Of a stretch of DNA of 64,000 nucleotides, positions 16,012 through 24,653 are shown piece by piece. Made by a program: the position numbers and the translations under genes. Each line of letters opens with the position of its first letter. Position 1 is the first letter of the stretch. This stretch comes from CALCMJ01 sp964475415 (GTDB lineage Bacteria > Bacteroidota > Bacteroidia > Chitinophagales > Saprospiraceae): positions 1 through 64,000 of the forward strand of contig CAYYWZ010000004.1 in assembly GCA_964475415.1 (NCBI GenBank), read 5' to 3'. The notes under the pieces are model-generated. The model was not told the DNA's origin. It saw only the letters and a program-made list of their open reading frames with translations, and made no database searches.

Positions 16012-17712
16012 TTATAATCTCACAATCTTTGACATATAGAGAGCACCTGATACATCTGTAATTTTTATAAAATAAATCCCTGGTTTCTTTATATTTTCCA
16101 TTTGTAATTTATCTCCTACATAATTACTATTTACTAGTTGTCCAGCAGAATTGTAAAGTTCTACTGATCGGATTAGGTGAGAACCTGTTTTAGTCTGGAT
16201 GGTAATTTCATCTATAAAAGGGTTAGGAAATATATTGAATGCAGACGCTTCTAGAAGATCATCTGTATCAGATATGATCTCATCAAAACTCCAGTCAGAC
16301 ACCAATGGGAAATGATCAGATGCATTCTCCGTATCAGATTGACTAAGATTATATTGTATAAGATCATTTTGGTTTAGCCCCGTTGTAAATAATGAAAATG
16401 CATTAGTTTTATGTATTACGGAGCCTGAGTAAAATACATAATCCAGTCTTCCTGGGAAAAAACTTCCTCCAGGATTATACCAGGTATAACTACCAGGTGT
16501 TCCTGTTGTATTAGTTATGAGATCTTCTAAACTTGTTCCATCCCAATCCGGGGAAAAATCAGGACCATTATCACTATTGTTAATTATATCTCCATCGCGT
16601 AAACTATTTCTTTGGGATGCTGGACCAACAAGGTTAGAATCACCAACTATAAATATCGGAGTATTCTGTTCTAGGTCGTAAGAAAGTTGACCATTCTTAG
16701 CTCTTCTTATGTATTGCAATAGGTCATCTATCTCTTCCTGTCTCCCTGCGTTATTGTCACAACAAGGGAGATGCATATTTATTAGCAGGATTTCTTTACC
16801 ATTGACATCTATAATAAAAGCTCCGTTACCATTAATGAAGTCACTTCGTACAATCGGATATCTGCTTACCACGATGATATCACTACCCACTTTGTCATGA
16901 TACCAGTTTTCCCCAATATCAGAAGGTAGAAATTCTTCGACAAGATTTTTTGTCTGATTAGAACTATTATCATAGATCTCTTGGAAAGCAATTATTTCGG
17001 GATCTAGAGCTTGTAAAATTCTCTGATAAGAAGCTCTCGCAGAATTTTGGAAAAATCGATCTTGTAATACATTATAACTTAAAATTCTAAAGTCCGTTTC
17101 AGAAGATTTTTCAAAAGAGATCTCAGGGGCTGTAAAGAGGACATCATTATTAACCGTGTAGCTTACTCCTCCCAGTTGGTTAGGCAGCATATCTCCATTG
17201 AAGGCATCATTATCTAATACTATATCTATACTTCCATCTATCAAGACGCCAAGATTACCTAAGGTTCGTTCTATTGCTATCTCGAAAGTTTTAGAAGAAA
17301 CAGTAGGCGATACGATTAGTCCTATCTCAGCATGATTTATATTTTCAAATCCGCCATTCGCGTTAATAAATCCTGTTCTATCTCCAAAATAGAAACTGAA
17401 CTCTGCTCCTAGACCATTAGTCTGGAAACCAGTATTACTGTTTTGATCTACGTCTATGAATAAGGATAGGTCATTGTCAGATTGTAAATTTATTTCTTGC
17501 GATAAGTCTATTCTTATGTAGAGATATTTATCATCATTCTGTATCCATAGGCTTTCTATATCTATGCCACTTATATTATCTCCGATCTCCTCTTCTACAA
17601 GGAGAGAAGGAGACCAGTCAGCAACTTGCTCATCTAGGATGATCTGACTACTTGCGCTTATGTAAAAGAAGGAATATAAAAATGTTATAAACAGCTTACT
17701 AATTTTCATCAT
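16012..17712 (-). CDS. T9SS-exported endonuclease/exonuclease/phosphatase family protein (566 aa)
   Basis: Secreted modular protein. It starts with a signal peptide (residues 1-22, ending ASSQ) and an N-terminal beta-sandwich-like domain (about 25-195) resembling CBM9/DOMON-type modules. The endonuclease/exonuclease/phosphatase domain spans about 208-475, with RILSYNVLQDR, FQEIYDN (metal-binding Glu), INMHLPC, VGDSNLVG and NASDHFPLVSDW (terminal catalytic Asp-His). A type A T9SS C-terminal sorting domain covers about 490-566 (NIFPNPF ... GIYFIKI). It is expected on the cell surface or in the medium. Possible substrates are nucleic acids, phospholipids or phosphoesters. Two adjacent ATGs start the frame (17712 and 17709), with a -7 element 2 nt before the first. 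Confidence 0.9.
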   Translation of the reverse strand: MMKISKLFITFLYSFFYISASSQIILDEQVADWSPSLLVEEEIGDNISGIDIESLWIQNDDKYLYIRIDLSQEINLQSDNDLSLFIDVDQNSNTGFQTNGLGAEFSFYFGDRTGFINANGGFENINHAEIGLIVSPTVSSKTFEIAIERTLGNLGVLIDGSIDIVLDNDAFNGDMLPNQLGGVSYTVNNDVLFTAPEISFEKSSETDFRILSYNVLQDRFFQNSARASYQRILQALDPEIIAFQEIYDNSSNQTKNLVEEFLPSDIGENWYHDKVGSDIIVVSRYPIVRSDFINGNGAFIIDVNGKEILLINMHLPCCDNNAGRQEEIDDLLQYIRRAKNGQLSYDLEQNTPIFIVGDSNLVGPASQRNSLRDGDIINNSDNGPDFSPDWDGTSLEDLITNTTGTPGSYTWYNPGGSFFPGRLDYVFYSGSVIHKTNAFSLFTTGLNQNDLIQYNLSQSDTENASDHFPLVSDWSFDEIISDTDDLLEASAFNIFPNPFIDEITIQTKTGSHLIRSVELYNSAGQLVNSNYVGDKLQMENIKKPGIYFIKITDVSGALYMSKIVRL

Positions 17713-17714
17713 AA

Positions 17715-17722
17715 CAAAAATA
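17715..17722 (-). promoter_or_regulatory. -7 promoter element abutting the secreted EEP gene
   Basis: TATTTTTG on the minus strand fits TAnnTTTG exactly and ends 2 nt before ATG 17712 (5 nt before ATG 17709). If it is the -7 element, the mRNA begins at the start codon. Confidence 0.35.
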
Positions 17723-17922
17723 GGGTTTTGACCTTAGTAAATGTGCGCCTTTCAAAATTATTATAAAGATAATAGCGACAAATGTCTTTACCTCTAAACA
17801 GTAACATACTCTTAAGGTTCATGTTAAGCTTAGGTCAAAGCGACTATAAAACTGGCATTTAGGCAATAATTATATGAAATTAATAAGGACAGCTATTTTA
17901 ACTAACCATTAAAATTCCAACT

Positions 17923-19095
17923 ATGAAAAAGTTTATTTACATAACAAGTCTAATAATTGCAATCAGCTCTTGTAAATCTGTGGAAAAGATGGTCGAACAA
18001 GGTAAGTACGATGAAGCAATAAGTTTTTCAACAAAGAAACTGCAAGGGAAGAAAAATAAGAAAACAAAATATGTCAAAGGACTAGAAAGAGCCTTGGAGA
18101 AAGTAAACGCAGCTGATTTAAGAAGGATAGAGTTTCTTACTAGTAATCCTAAAGCAGAAAACTGGGATAAGGTGTACGATGCTTATGATAATATAAGGAA
18201 GAGACAAGAATGTATTTATCCTCTTCTGCCTCTAATTAGTGAGGATGGTTACCAAGCAGAATTCTTATTTGTTAAGGTGGATAAGAAAATGATAGAAGCT
18301 GGGAATAAGGCTTCAGAGTATTATTACCAAAGAGGAATCAGTTATCTTGAAGAAGCTAGAAGTGGAGATAAGATGGCTGCTAGATATGCTGTAAGTGCTT
18401 TAGAAAAAATAGAAAGGTATCAGTACGAGTATAAGAATAAAAATGAGTTGCTCGATGAGGCATATTTTAGAGGTACAACACGTATAAAGGTTAGTATGGA
18501 AAACATGTCAGATGTTTTCATACCAAAGAGATTCGAAGAAGAAGTTTTAAGTCTTAGTGTAAGAGATCTCAACGATAGGTGGACAGAATATTATACAGCA
18601 GCTCCTAATAGTTTGCCTATAGATGTAGTAGCAAAACTGTATGTTGATGCATTAGAGATTAGTCCAGAAAGAGAGACGATAAGGCAGTTTGTTGAATCTA
18701 CAGAAGTAGTGAATGGGACGCGAGTAGCCAGAGATCAGTATGGAAATAATCTAGTAGATACACTAGGTAACTTTATATATGAGGATAATATTATTACAGT
18801 ACAGGCTTTCATAACAGAAATATTTAGAGAGAAAGAAGCTATCGTAATCGGGCAGATAGAGATGAAAGATGTCAAAACTTCAGAGAAGATATATTCACGT
18901 GCTATAAAGGTAAATGCTAGCTTTGATGACTATGCATGTAATTTTACAGGTGACCAGCGTGCCATAAGCGGGAATACCAAAGCTAGGGTTAAACCGTACC
19001 CTGCTCCATTTCCTAGTGACTACGATATGACAATGATCGTTGCTGAAGATCTAAAGTACGAAATGAAGAAAACATTGAAAAAGAGTATCTACTAA
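17923..19095 (+). CDS. Lipoprotein of unknown function (390 aa)
   Basis: Exported lipoprotein with signal MKKFIYITSLIIAISSC (lipobox ISSC, Cys17). The mature part begins with SVEKMVEQGKYDEAISFSTK, a TPR-like helix-turn-helix repeat, followed by further helical repeats to about residue 180 and a mixed region to 390. The C-terminal part (about 255-385) contains AFITEIFREKEAIVIGQIEM and ends in a basic tail. No enzyme motif was recognised. Similar lipoproteins with a degenerate TPR start are widespread in Bacteroidota and are usually annotated hypothetical. It is the last gene before the duplicated unit and assembly gap. Confidence 0.85.
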   Translation: MKKFIYITSLIIAISSCKSVEKMVEQGKYDEAISFSTKKLQGKKNKKTKYVKGLERALEKVNAADLRRIEFLTSNPKAENWDKVYDAYDNIRKRQECIYPLLPLISEDGYQAEFLFVKVDKKMIEAGNKASEYYYQRGISYLEEARSGDKMAARYAVSALEKIERYQYEYKNKNELLDEAYFRGTTRIKVSMENMSDVFIPKRFEEEVLSLSVRDLNDRWTEYYTAAPNSLPIDVVAKLYVDALEISPERETIRQFVESTEVVNGTRVARDQYGNNLVDTLGNFIYEDNIITVQAFITEIFREKEAIVIGQIEMKDVKTSEKIYSRAIKVNASFDDYACNFTGDQRAISGNTKARVKPYPAPFPSDYDMTMIVAEDLKYEMKKTLKKSIY

Positions 19096-19160
19096 AGTGA
19101 TAGTAACATAACATACAGTCTGAGCATACGAGGCTAAAGCCATGAGTACGAAAGTAAAGC

Positions 19161-19260
19161 NNNNNNNNNNNNNNNNNNNNNNNNNNNNNNNNNNNNNNNN
19201 NNNNNNNNNNNNNNNNNNNNNNNNNNNNNNNNNNNNNNNNNNNNNNNNNNNNNNNNNNNN
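19161..19260. other. Assembly gap (100 N)
   Basis: One hundred unknown bases within copy A of the repeated unit. The counterpart in copy B is 19506-19619. Confidence 0.99.
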
Positions 19261-19321
19261 AAAAGATAAAAAAAAGAGGTAGAGTAAAATTTACCATATA
19301 AGATAAAGGGTGTTTAATGTT

Positions 19322-19353
19322 AAAAGCCTCGGAATTTATTTCGAGGCTTTTTT
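19322..19353 (+). terminator. Terminator ending repeat copy A
   Basis: AAAAGCCTCG (19322-19331) pairs with CGAGGCTTTT (19342-19351) over a 10-nt loop, followed by further T to 19353. Usable in both directions. Confidence 0.8.
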
Positions 19354-19450
19354 GTGCTACATAGAAAAGCCAGGTATACACAACCAAGAGATGCTTCAAT
19401 CCATCAAATCAAGGTCCAGAAAAAGGCAATAAAGAATAGATAAGGTTACT

Positions 19451-19712
19451 ACATAACATACAGTCTGAGCATACGAGGCTAAAGCCATGAGTACGAAAGT
19501 AAAGCTGTAGATGATATGTAAGGTCTTGTGGCTAGAACTGTAGGAAAATAAGAGTGAAAAGGTGCCTATCTTTGAATTGTAATTAATTCATTTGCTGGTA
19601 ATGCGCCAAAAGAATTTACAAAAGATAAAAAAAAGAGGTAGAGTAAAATTTACCATATAAGATAAAGGGTGTTTTAATGTTAAAAAGCCTCGAACTACGG
19701 TTCGGGGCTTTA
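19451..19712. repeat. Duplicated non-coding unit, copy B (complete)
   Basis: Full unit of about 262 bp. It begins ACATAACATACAGTCTGAGC, contains an internal TATCTTTG (about 19567-19574; exact -7 consensus) and ends in a terminator. Between promoter-like element and terminator lie about 115 bp. The short frame MRQKNLQKIKKRGRVKFTI (19 residues, basic) is the only ORF of note and could be chance. A small RNA with its own promoter and terminator is the simplest reading. Confidence 0.75.
19685..19712 (+). terminator. Terminator ending repeat copy B
   Basis: AAGCCTCGAAC (19685-19695) pairs with GTTCGGGGCTT (19700-19710) through one G-U pair, closed by a TACG loop between C and G, the very stable UNCG tetraloop type. 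T-rich on the right. It also lies just downstream of msrA in the leftward direction. Confidence 0.8.
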
Positions 19713-19736
19713 TTTATTTTGACAAATGGTAAAGGA

Positions 19737-20450
19737 TTACTTTGATTTGAATTGCTCTTTTATTAGCTCAGGAAATTTGGAGAGTACTTTTTCTACCTTA
19801 GGTCTACTTACATTATATACGTACGATTGTGTAGGATTAAGTTCATAGAAGTTTTGGTGATAACCTTCGGCTACCCAGAATTCTGTGTAGGGAGCGACTT
19901 CTGTTACGATAGGATTTTTGTAAACACCCTTATCATTCCACTTAGCAATGGCAGCTTCTATAGCTATTTTTTCGTCATCAGTTCTATAGTATATACCTGA
20001 TCGATACTGCGTCCCTCTATCTGGTCCTTGACGATTAAGCGTAGTAGGATCATGTGCAACAAAGAGAACATCTAATAGCTTATTATAGTCTATCTTATTC
20101 CTATCATAATATATCTGTATCGCCTCGGCGTGACCCGTTTTTCCTGTTCCTATCTTTTTATAGGTTGGATTAGGATCTTCGCCTGCGGTATATCCACTCA
20201 TTACATCTACTACACCATCTATGCGTTCGAAAGCAGCTTCTGTACACCAGAAACATCCTCCAGCAAATGTCGCTACACCATATTGGCTATAAGCTTCCAC
20301 ATCGATATAATCATTGATTTTTTTTACGCCGTGGTCCAATGCAGGATAGCCTCTTTTATCATTGTTGGGCGTATTTACAGATGCTTTTTGGCTACATGAG
20401 ATATTAAGCATTAGCAGAATCAGCAGGCTACTTAAAGATAGATTTTTCAT
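19737..20450 (-). CDS. msrA: Peptide-methionine (S)-S-oxide reductase MsrA, lipoprotein (237 aa)
   Basis: Repairs oxidised methionine (S-sulfoxide) in proteins. The catalytic motif GGCFWCTEAAFE is present (nucleophilic Cys of GCFWC), with GYTGGEDPNPTYK-type spacing and the HAEAIQIYYD and DRGTQYRSGIYY segments of the family. Start ATG 20450 gives MKNLSLSSLLILLMLNISCSQ, a lipoprotein signal with lipobox ISC, so the enzyme acts in the periplasm. The longer frame up to 20489 would place 13 polar residues before the signal and is rejected. Length minus the signal is close to the usual 180-210 plus a linker. No msrB is adjacent. Confidence 0.95.
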   Translation of the reverse strand: MKNLSLSSLLILLMLNISCSQKASVNTPNNDKRGYPALDHGVKKINDYIDVEAYSQYGVATFAGGCFWCTEAAFERIDGVVDVMSGYTAGEDPNPTYKKIGTGKTGHAEAIQIYYDRNKIDYNKLLDVLFVAHDPTTLNRQGPDRGTQYRSGIYYRTDDEKIAIEAAIAKWNDKGVYKNPIVTEVAPYTEFWVAEGYHQNFYELNPTQSYVYNVSRPKVEKVLSKFPELIKEQFKSK

Positions 20451-20484
20451 ATTCTTTGATTTTTGATACATACAAATAAAAAAA

Positions 20485-20522
20485 AGCAAGCCTATTTGTT
20501 CGTAGACTTGCTCCTTTTTAAT
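20485..20522 (-). terminator. Bidirectional terminator between the EGF-like gene and msrA
   Basis: AGCAAG (20485-20490) with CTTGCT (20517-20522), extended by an inner CTA/TAG pair. A-rich on the left and T-rich on the right, so it can stop transcription in both directions. It ends the EGF-like lipoprotein transcript. Confidence 0.75.
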
Positions 20523-20538
20523 TCTTTTTTAAGAGTTT

Positions 20539-21141
20539 TTATTGTTTTGTGAGTGTCAACGGACAGTCTACATCAAACCCAGCTACGTTTATTTGTAAGT
20601 TCAATATGATTTCCGTTTCTGAACTAAATTCAATAGTTCCATTTACCACTGCCGCAAATCCCATTATATCTATTTGTCTTTCTTCTAGATCTAAGGTATT
20701 TGTATCATCTCCTAATTCAGCGCTGCCAAATAAATCTATTTCAACCTCAGGAGCTGAAAGAACAACCATTGTAATATCACTATTGTCTTTTGAGATATCT
20801 ATATTTATATCTAAGTTACATAGGTCTGGCGCAAAAATACAAATCTGGCTGCAATCTAGAACACCTATCCAGTTTCCTATAAATTTTTCTCTTATTTCTG
20901 TCTCACAATTATCTCCTTCGTATCCTTCGAAGCAGTTACAATCTCCTGTTGTACAATCTCCATTTTCACAATCTGCACATAGATCAATATCGCAATTTTC
21001 ACCTCCCCATCCTTCGTCACAATCACAGGTGCCTTCTATACAGGTACCATTTCCACAGTTTACATCTTTGCAAGGATCACTATCACAAGAAGAAAACATG
21101 AGTATAGTAAGAAGGGGTAAGAATAATAGTAATTTTTTCAT
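20539..21141 (-). CDS. EGF-like-repeat lipoprotein (200 aa)
   Basis: Exported lipoprotein. From ATG 21141 the signal is MKKLLLFLPLLTILMFSSC (lipobox FSSC). It is followed by two cysteine-rich EGF-like modules, about residues 20-55 (CKDVNCGNGTCIEGTCDCDEG) and 55-85 (CADCENGDCTTGDCNCFEG), and a C-terminal beta-rich domain (about 88-200) of the lipocalin-like kind seen after EGF modules in Bacteroidota, starting FIGNWIGVLDC. The upstream extension to 21237 has no signal logic and is rejected. Function is unknown. Surface adhesion or ligand binding is a guess. A 210-residue antisense frame over this gene is an artefact of its composition. Confidence 0.85.
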   Translation of the reverse strand: MKKLLLFLPLLTILMFSSCDSDPCKDVNCGNGTCIEGTCDCDEGWGGENCDIDLCADCENGDCTTGDCNCFEGYEGDNCETEIREKFIGNWIGVLDCSQICIFAPDLCNLDINIDISKDNSDITMVVLSAPEVEIDLFGSAELGDDTNTLDLEERQIDIMGFAAVVNGTIEFSSETEIILNLQINVAGFDVDCPLTLTKQ

Positions 21142-21377
21142 TATTGAATTTTTTCGTTTTAGATTTCTAATAAGCATATAGACAGACTTATTTCTGCCTT
21201 TACAATAAAGATAATAGGATTTTAGCCTAATTCTCATTTTAAAGAACGAATAAATGATAGTATGTGTGCCTCTAGATGCATAAAACTAGAAATTTACAAA
21301 CATATATTATTGATTATCAATCTACTTTTAGGATTAAGATGTGTAATGTTAAGATTGATTCTTACACCTCTAAGGTA

Positions 21378-22412
21378 TCAGGTAGTCTTCCAGAACGGAT
21401 TTATCTCACCTTTATAACTGTAATAGTCTCTCATAGTCCGTAAGCCAGTAGATATGCTTATAGGGTCTATTCCTTTCTGCATTTGTATTTTACAGATATC
21501 ATACATGACGGAAAAGTGTTCAGAAAAAACCTTGTACTTCTTCCATATAGGAATAGATCTGTCATAGATATGTGTAGGTTCTGAAGCTGCGCCATTGAGC
21601 TCTATAACCTTATAATTTTTCCCTTGTTTTAGCTCTTCTAGGGTATTGTATTTTATATCGAATCTTCCATAATGAATATCTGTTTGTTGACCGATAATAG
21701 ACTCTATAAGTGATTTCATTTTTACATCTATAAGATGGTTGCCATTGTAAAAGGCTGTACCTCTACTGTGATTTCCTATTGGTTCTAGCAATTTAGTTTG
21801 TCCATCTGTAAGAACACACTCTAACAGACTTACATTTGTTTTTTCTAGTCTATCAATCTGGAGGCGACCATGGAAATTGTTTAGTAGCAATTCTTTTACG
21901 GTGTCTTTCCCATTGCCTGTAAGTGTGAGGAAATTCTTGAGACATACTGAGCTGATATTTATCTGAGTAATACCTGGAAGTCTATGGAAAAAGATGCCTA
22001 TCTCATTGGGTAGATCTATAAACTCTTGAACGATATAATCTACTTGGTTTGCTTGCAGATATTGTTGCCATTCTTGCATAGAGTTTATCTTCTCTACAAG
22101 GAGACCTCGTTCTCCTATATCGGGCTTCATAATTAGTGGAAAGGATAACTTATGGTCCTTAAGAAAATTATCCTTATTCCAGTTAGCCTGTTGCTCTTTT
22201 GATAAAAATATTGTTTTAGGAATTACAGACTTAGGAAGTTTATTAAGAATATTCATTTTAGAAGCTCCCATCATAGCACTGTTCTCAAAAGCTGGATTGA
22301 CATTAGAGAAGAAAAATAAACGTCTAGCTTTCAGGCTGTAATACAAACCTATTATAATAAGTGGTGTTACGGATATCCAAAAGGGCCAAAATTCCCAGTA
22401 TCTAAACTTCAA
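21378..22412 (-). CDS. ATP-grasp protein with N-terminal membrane segment (344 aa)
   Basis: ATP-grasp ligase-like protein, often annotated as D-alanine-D-alanine ligase-related in Bacteroidota. An N-terminal membrane helix (about residues 10-27, WISVTPLIIIGLYYSL) is followed by a linker and the ATP-grasp fold (about 85-300). Visible motifs are PLIMKPDIGERG (nucleotide-binding Lys), VQEFI, GRFDIKY and the metal-binding VIELNGAASEPTHIYD. The substrate is not known. It is not a true Ddl, because the N-terminal substrate domain is absent. Its start lies 58 bp downstream of the pfk stop on the same strand. Confidence 0.8.
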   Translation of the reverse strand: MKFRYWEFWPFWISVTPLIIIGLYYSLKARRLFFFSNVNPAFENSAMMGASKMNILNKLPKSVIPKTIFLSKEQQANWNKDNFLKDHKLSFPLIMKPDIGERGLLVEKINSMQEWQQYLQANQVDYIVQEFIDLPNEIGIFFHRLPGITQINISSVCLKNFLTLTGNGKDTVKELLLNNFHGRLQIDRLEKTNVSLLECVLTDGQTKLLEPIGNHSRGTAFYNGNHLIDVKMKSLIESIIGQQTDIHYGRFDIKYNTLEELKQGKNYKVIELNGAASEPTHIYDRSIPIWKKYKVFSEHFSVMYDICKIQMQKGIDPISISTGLRTMRDYYSYKGEINPFWKTT

Positions 22413-22469
22413 CCATATTTTCTTAAGATTATTCAGTGTTTTTCGTATTCGCTTTTTTAAAAATAGGAA

Positions 22470-23579
22470 TTAATCACCAAAAGATACTCCTATTTTACGT
22501 GCTGTTTTTATAAGATAATGATCTGGGTCTACATGATTGTAGTGTTTTACAGCTTCCTCTATGGTTACTTCTGCCAGCTGATGATTCTTGTATGCTACCA
22601 TATTCCCAAAAGATTCTTTTTCTACCATTTCAAATGCTTTGACTCCCATTGCCGTTCCTAGTATTCTATCAAAGGCTATCGGCGTACCACCTCTCTGAGT
22701 ATGACCTAGGATAGTTGTTCGTACCTGTGGCTTACATCCGTTAGCTTCTAATTGCGCTTGTAATACATGACCTACACCACCGAGCTTTAGATTAGCATCG
22801 CCATCATGTGCTTCTTTGGCTATTACATGACCGTTTACGGACTTAGCACCTTCAGCGATTACTATATTGACAAAGCCTTTTCCCTTTTTGTAACGCTTGT
22901 TAATCTTCTTTATAATTTTATCTACCGAGTAAGGAATTTCAGGAATAAGACATATCTCTGATCCGCCCGCTAGAGCGGTGTGCAGCGCAATCCATCCTGC
23001 ATCTCTACCCATTACCTCCATGATAATAACCCTGTGATGACTCTCAGCTGTAGTTACTAATTTGTCAAAACTGTCTGTAGCTATCTGAACAGCAGTGCTA
23101 AATCCAAAGGTCAGGTCTGTAGCAGATAGATCATTATCTATCGTTTTTGGAACACCTATAATATTCATACCTTTTTCGAATAGTGCTTGTGATATTTTCT
23201 GACTTCCGTCACCACCTATATTTATCATAGCATCAAAACCTAGATTCTTAAATTTGTCCACTAGATTTTGAGAAATATCTCTTGATTGCCAGTTGCCTTG
23301 CTCATCTTTATAAGGAAATTCTAGTGGATTTCCTCTATTAGTAGTTTTGAGGATGGTTCCACCTTTTACATGTATGCCGCCTATTCTTTTCTTAGTAAGT
23401 TTTATAATTTCTGTAGGTTCTTTTATCAGTCCGTTGAAAGCTTCGATGCTACCATAAACATCCCATTCGTCAGTGTTTTTTGCCGCTTTTACGATGCCTC
23501 TAATTACAGCATTGAGCCCTGGGCAATCACCTCCTCCTGTACAAACGAGTAATTTTTTTCTTTTCTTTTCAGTATTCAT
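22470..23579 (-). CDS. pfkA: 6-phosphofructokinase (369 aa)
   Basis: Glycolytic phosphofructokinase. Motifs are GGGDCPGLNAVIRG (residues 15-28), NIGGDGSQK, VPKTIDNDL, IIMEVMGRDAGWIALH and GHTQRGG. The residue after GGD is Gly, as in ATP-dependent enzymes, while PKTIDND has Lys where E. coli PfkA has Gly. This Gly/Lys combination is known from the mixed-substrate group III (X-type) PFKs, so use of ATP is likely but not certain. Length (369) is also typical of that group rather than the 320-residue classical type. Transcribed leftward, divergent from the hydroxyacid dehydrogenase at 23718. Confidence 0.95.
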   Translation of the reverse strand: MNTEKKRKKLLVCTGGGDCPGLNAVIRGIVKAAKNTDEWDVYGSIEAFNGLIKEPTEIIKLTKKRIGGIHVKGGTILKTTNRGNPLEFPYKDEQGNWQSRDISQNLVDKFKNLGFDAMINIGGDGSQKISQALFEKGMNIIGVPKTIDNDLSATDLTFGFSTAVQIATDSFDKLVTTAESHHRVIIMEVMGRDAGWIALHTALAGGSEICLIPEIPYSVDKIIKKINKRYKKGKGFVNIVIAEGAKSVNGHVIAKEAHDGDANLKLGGVGHVLQAQLEANGCKPQVRTTILGHTQRGGTPIAFDRILGTAMGVKAFEMVEKESFGNMVAYKNHQLAEVTIEEAVKHYNHVDPDHYLIKTARKIGVSFGD

Positions 23580-23717
23580 TCTATAAATTTATAAATGATT
23601 TAGTAATTCTAGATATGGATAGCTAGCTATATCTCTTTATGGAGAGCATATTTGACAATTGGACTAGTTTGAAACGCAATATTAAGTATACTTGTACATA
23701 TTTCTGTATTAATTTTT

Positions 23718-24653
23718 ATGTCAATGGCGATAGCAATTTTATTTACTTCTAAAGATCCATTACCGTGGAAAAAAGATTTAGAACAGCAGTTAGGAGAGGA
23801 GGTATATGTTCATCCAGTAGCTGATCATATCAGGGATAAGATTGATTTTTTGCTTTGCTGGAAGCCTTCGCCTAGATCTTTGAGTTTTTATAATAATGTC
23901 AAAGTGGTGCAATCCGTAGGTGCAGGAGTAGATCACCTATTTGCAGAAAACAAAATTGACAAACATATACCTATAGCTCGGATAAAGGACGAAAAACTAC
24001 TGGAGGACATGTATGAATATGTCTTAACAACTATACTTGCCCATATTAAGAACTTTCACATTTACAATAGTGACAAGATGCAAAGTTCTTGGAAACCAGT
24101 TAGCTATAGAAGGATAGAAGATACAATAGTTTCTATTTTAGGTCTTGGCTATTTAGGTGCTGGAGTTGCTCAACGATTAGCTCATCGCGGCTTTAAACTG
24201 CAGGGATGGTCAGCAAGCGATAAGCACATTTCGGAGGTAAAATCATTTGTAAATAAGAGTGGCCTTAAGGAGATGTTGTCCACTTCGGATATATTAGTAA
24301 ACTTACTTCCTTTGACTGAGGACACAAAAGGCATATTGAATGAGAGCTTATTTTCTCAACTTAAGAAAAACTGTTACTTGATCAATGTAGGTAGAGGCCC
24401 ACACCTGGTAGAGCAAGATCTTATAACTGCCTTAGATGATAATGTTTTATCCGGAGCTTGCTTGGATGTTTTCGGCGTAGAGCCACTAGAAGAAGGACAT
24501 CCTTTTTGGGCAGATAGTCGGATCTTTATAACACCACACATAGCTAGTATAACCGATAAATCGTCAGCAAGTCTACAAGTAATCGTTAATTATAGAAATA
24601 TGCAAGAGGGGAAACCTATTGCTAATATTATAGATTTAGAAAAAGGCTACTAG
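23718..24653 (+). CDS. D-2-hydroxyacid dehydrogenase, GhrA-like (311 aa)
   Basis: NAD(P)H-dependent hydroxyacid dehydrogenase resembling glyoxylate/hydroxypyruvate reductase A. The substrate domain contains VQSVGAGVDHLF (about residue 74), the nucleotide-binding motif is ILGLGYLGAGVAQRLAHRGF (about 140-160), and the catalytic Arg (NVGRGPHLVEQDL), Glu (FGVEPL) and His (TPHIAS) are all present. Length is normal for GhrA. It ends convergently with the arsM-like gene: both stop codons share the 4-bp CTAG at 24650-24653. ATG 23718 and ATG 23724 are both possible starts. Confidence 0.92.
   Translation: MSMAIAILFTSKDPLPWKKDLEQQLGEEVYVHPVADHIRDKIDFLLCWKPSPRSLSFYNNVKVVQSVGAGVDHLFAENKIDKHIPIARIKDEKLLEDMYEYVLTTILAHIKNFHIYNSDKMQSSWKPVSYRRIEDTIVSILGLGYLGAGVAQRLAHRGFKLQGWSASDKHISEVKSFVNKSGLKEMLSTSDILVNLLPLTEDTKGILNESLFSQLKKNCYLINVGRGPHLVEQDLITALDDNVLSGACLDVFGVEPLEEGHPFWADSRIFITPHIASITDKSSASLQVIVNYRNMQEGKPIANIIDLEKGY

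Larger units (their letters stand above)
19106..19353. repeat. Duplicated non-coding unit, copy A (interrupted by N gap)
   Basis: Starts ACATAACATACAGTCTGAGC and runs into the gap at 19161. After the gap (from 19261) it matches the end of copy B almost exactly up to a terminator hairpin. The left part is offset from copy B by 345 bp and the right part by 359 bp, so the missing stretch would be 114 nt rather than 100 if only one unit lies there. The gap is therefore a repeat-induced placeholder, and further collapsed copies are possible. No convincing ORF is present. Confidence 0.8.

Noticed and set aside
19013..19399. Minus-strand ORF crossing the N gap
   Set aside because: It only stays open because N bases are read as X; it overlaps the end of a real lipoprotein gene and a repeat unit.
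20549..21181. 210-residue plus-strand ORF over the EGF-like lipoprotein
   Set aside because: It is the exact antisense of a signal-bearing Cys-rich gene; its Ser/Pro-rich composition is a mirror artefact.
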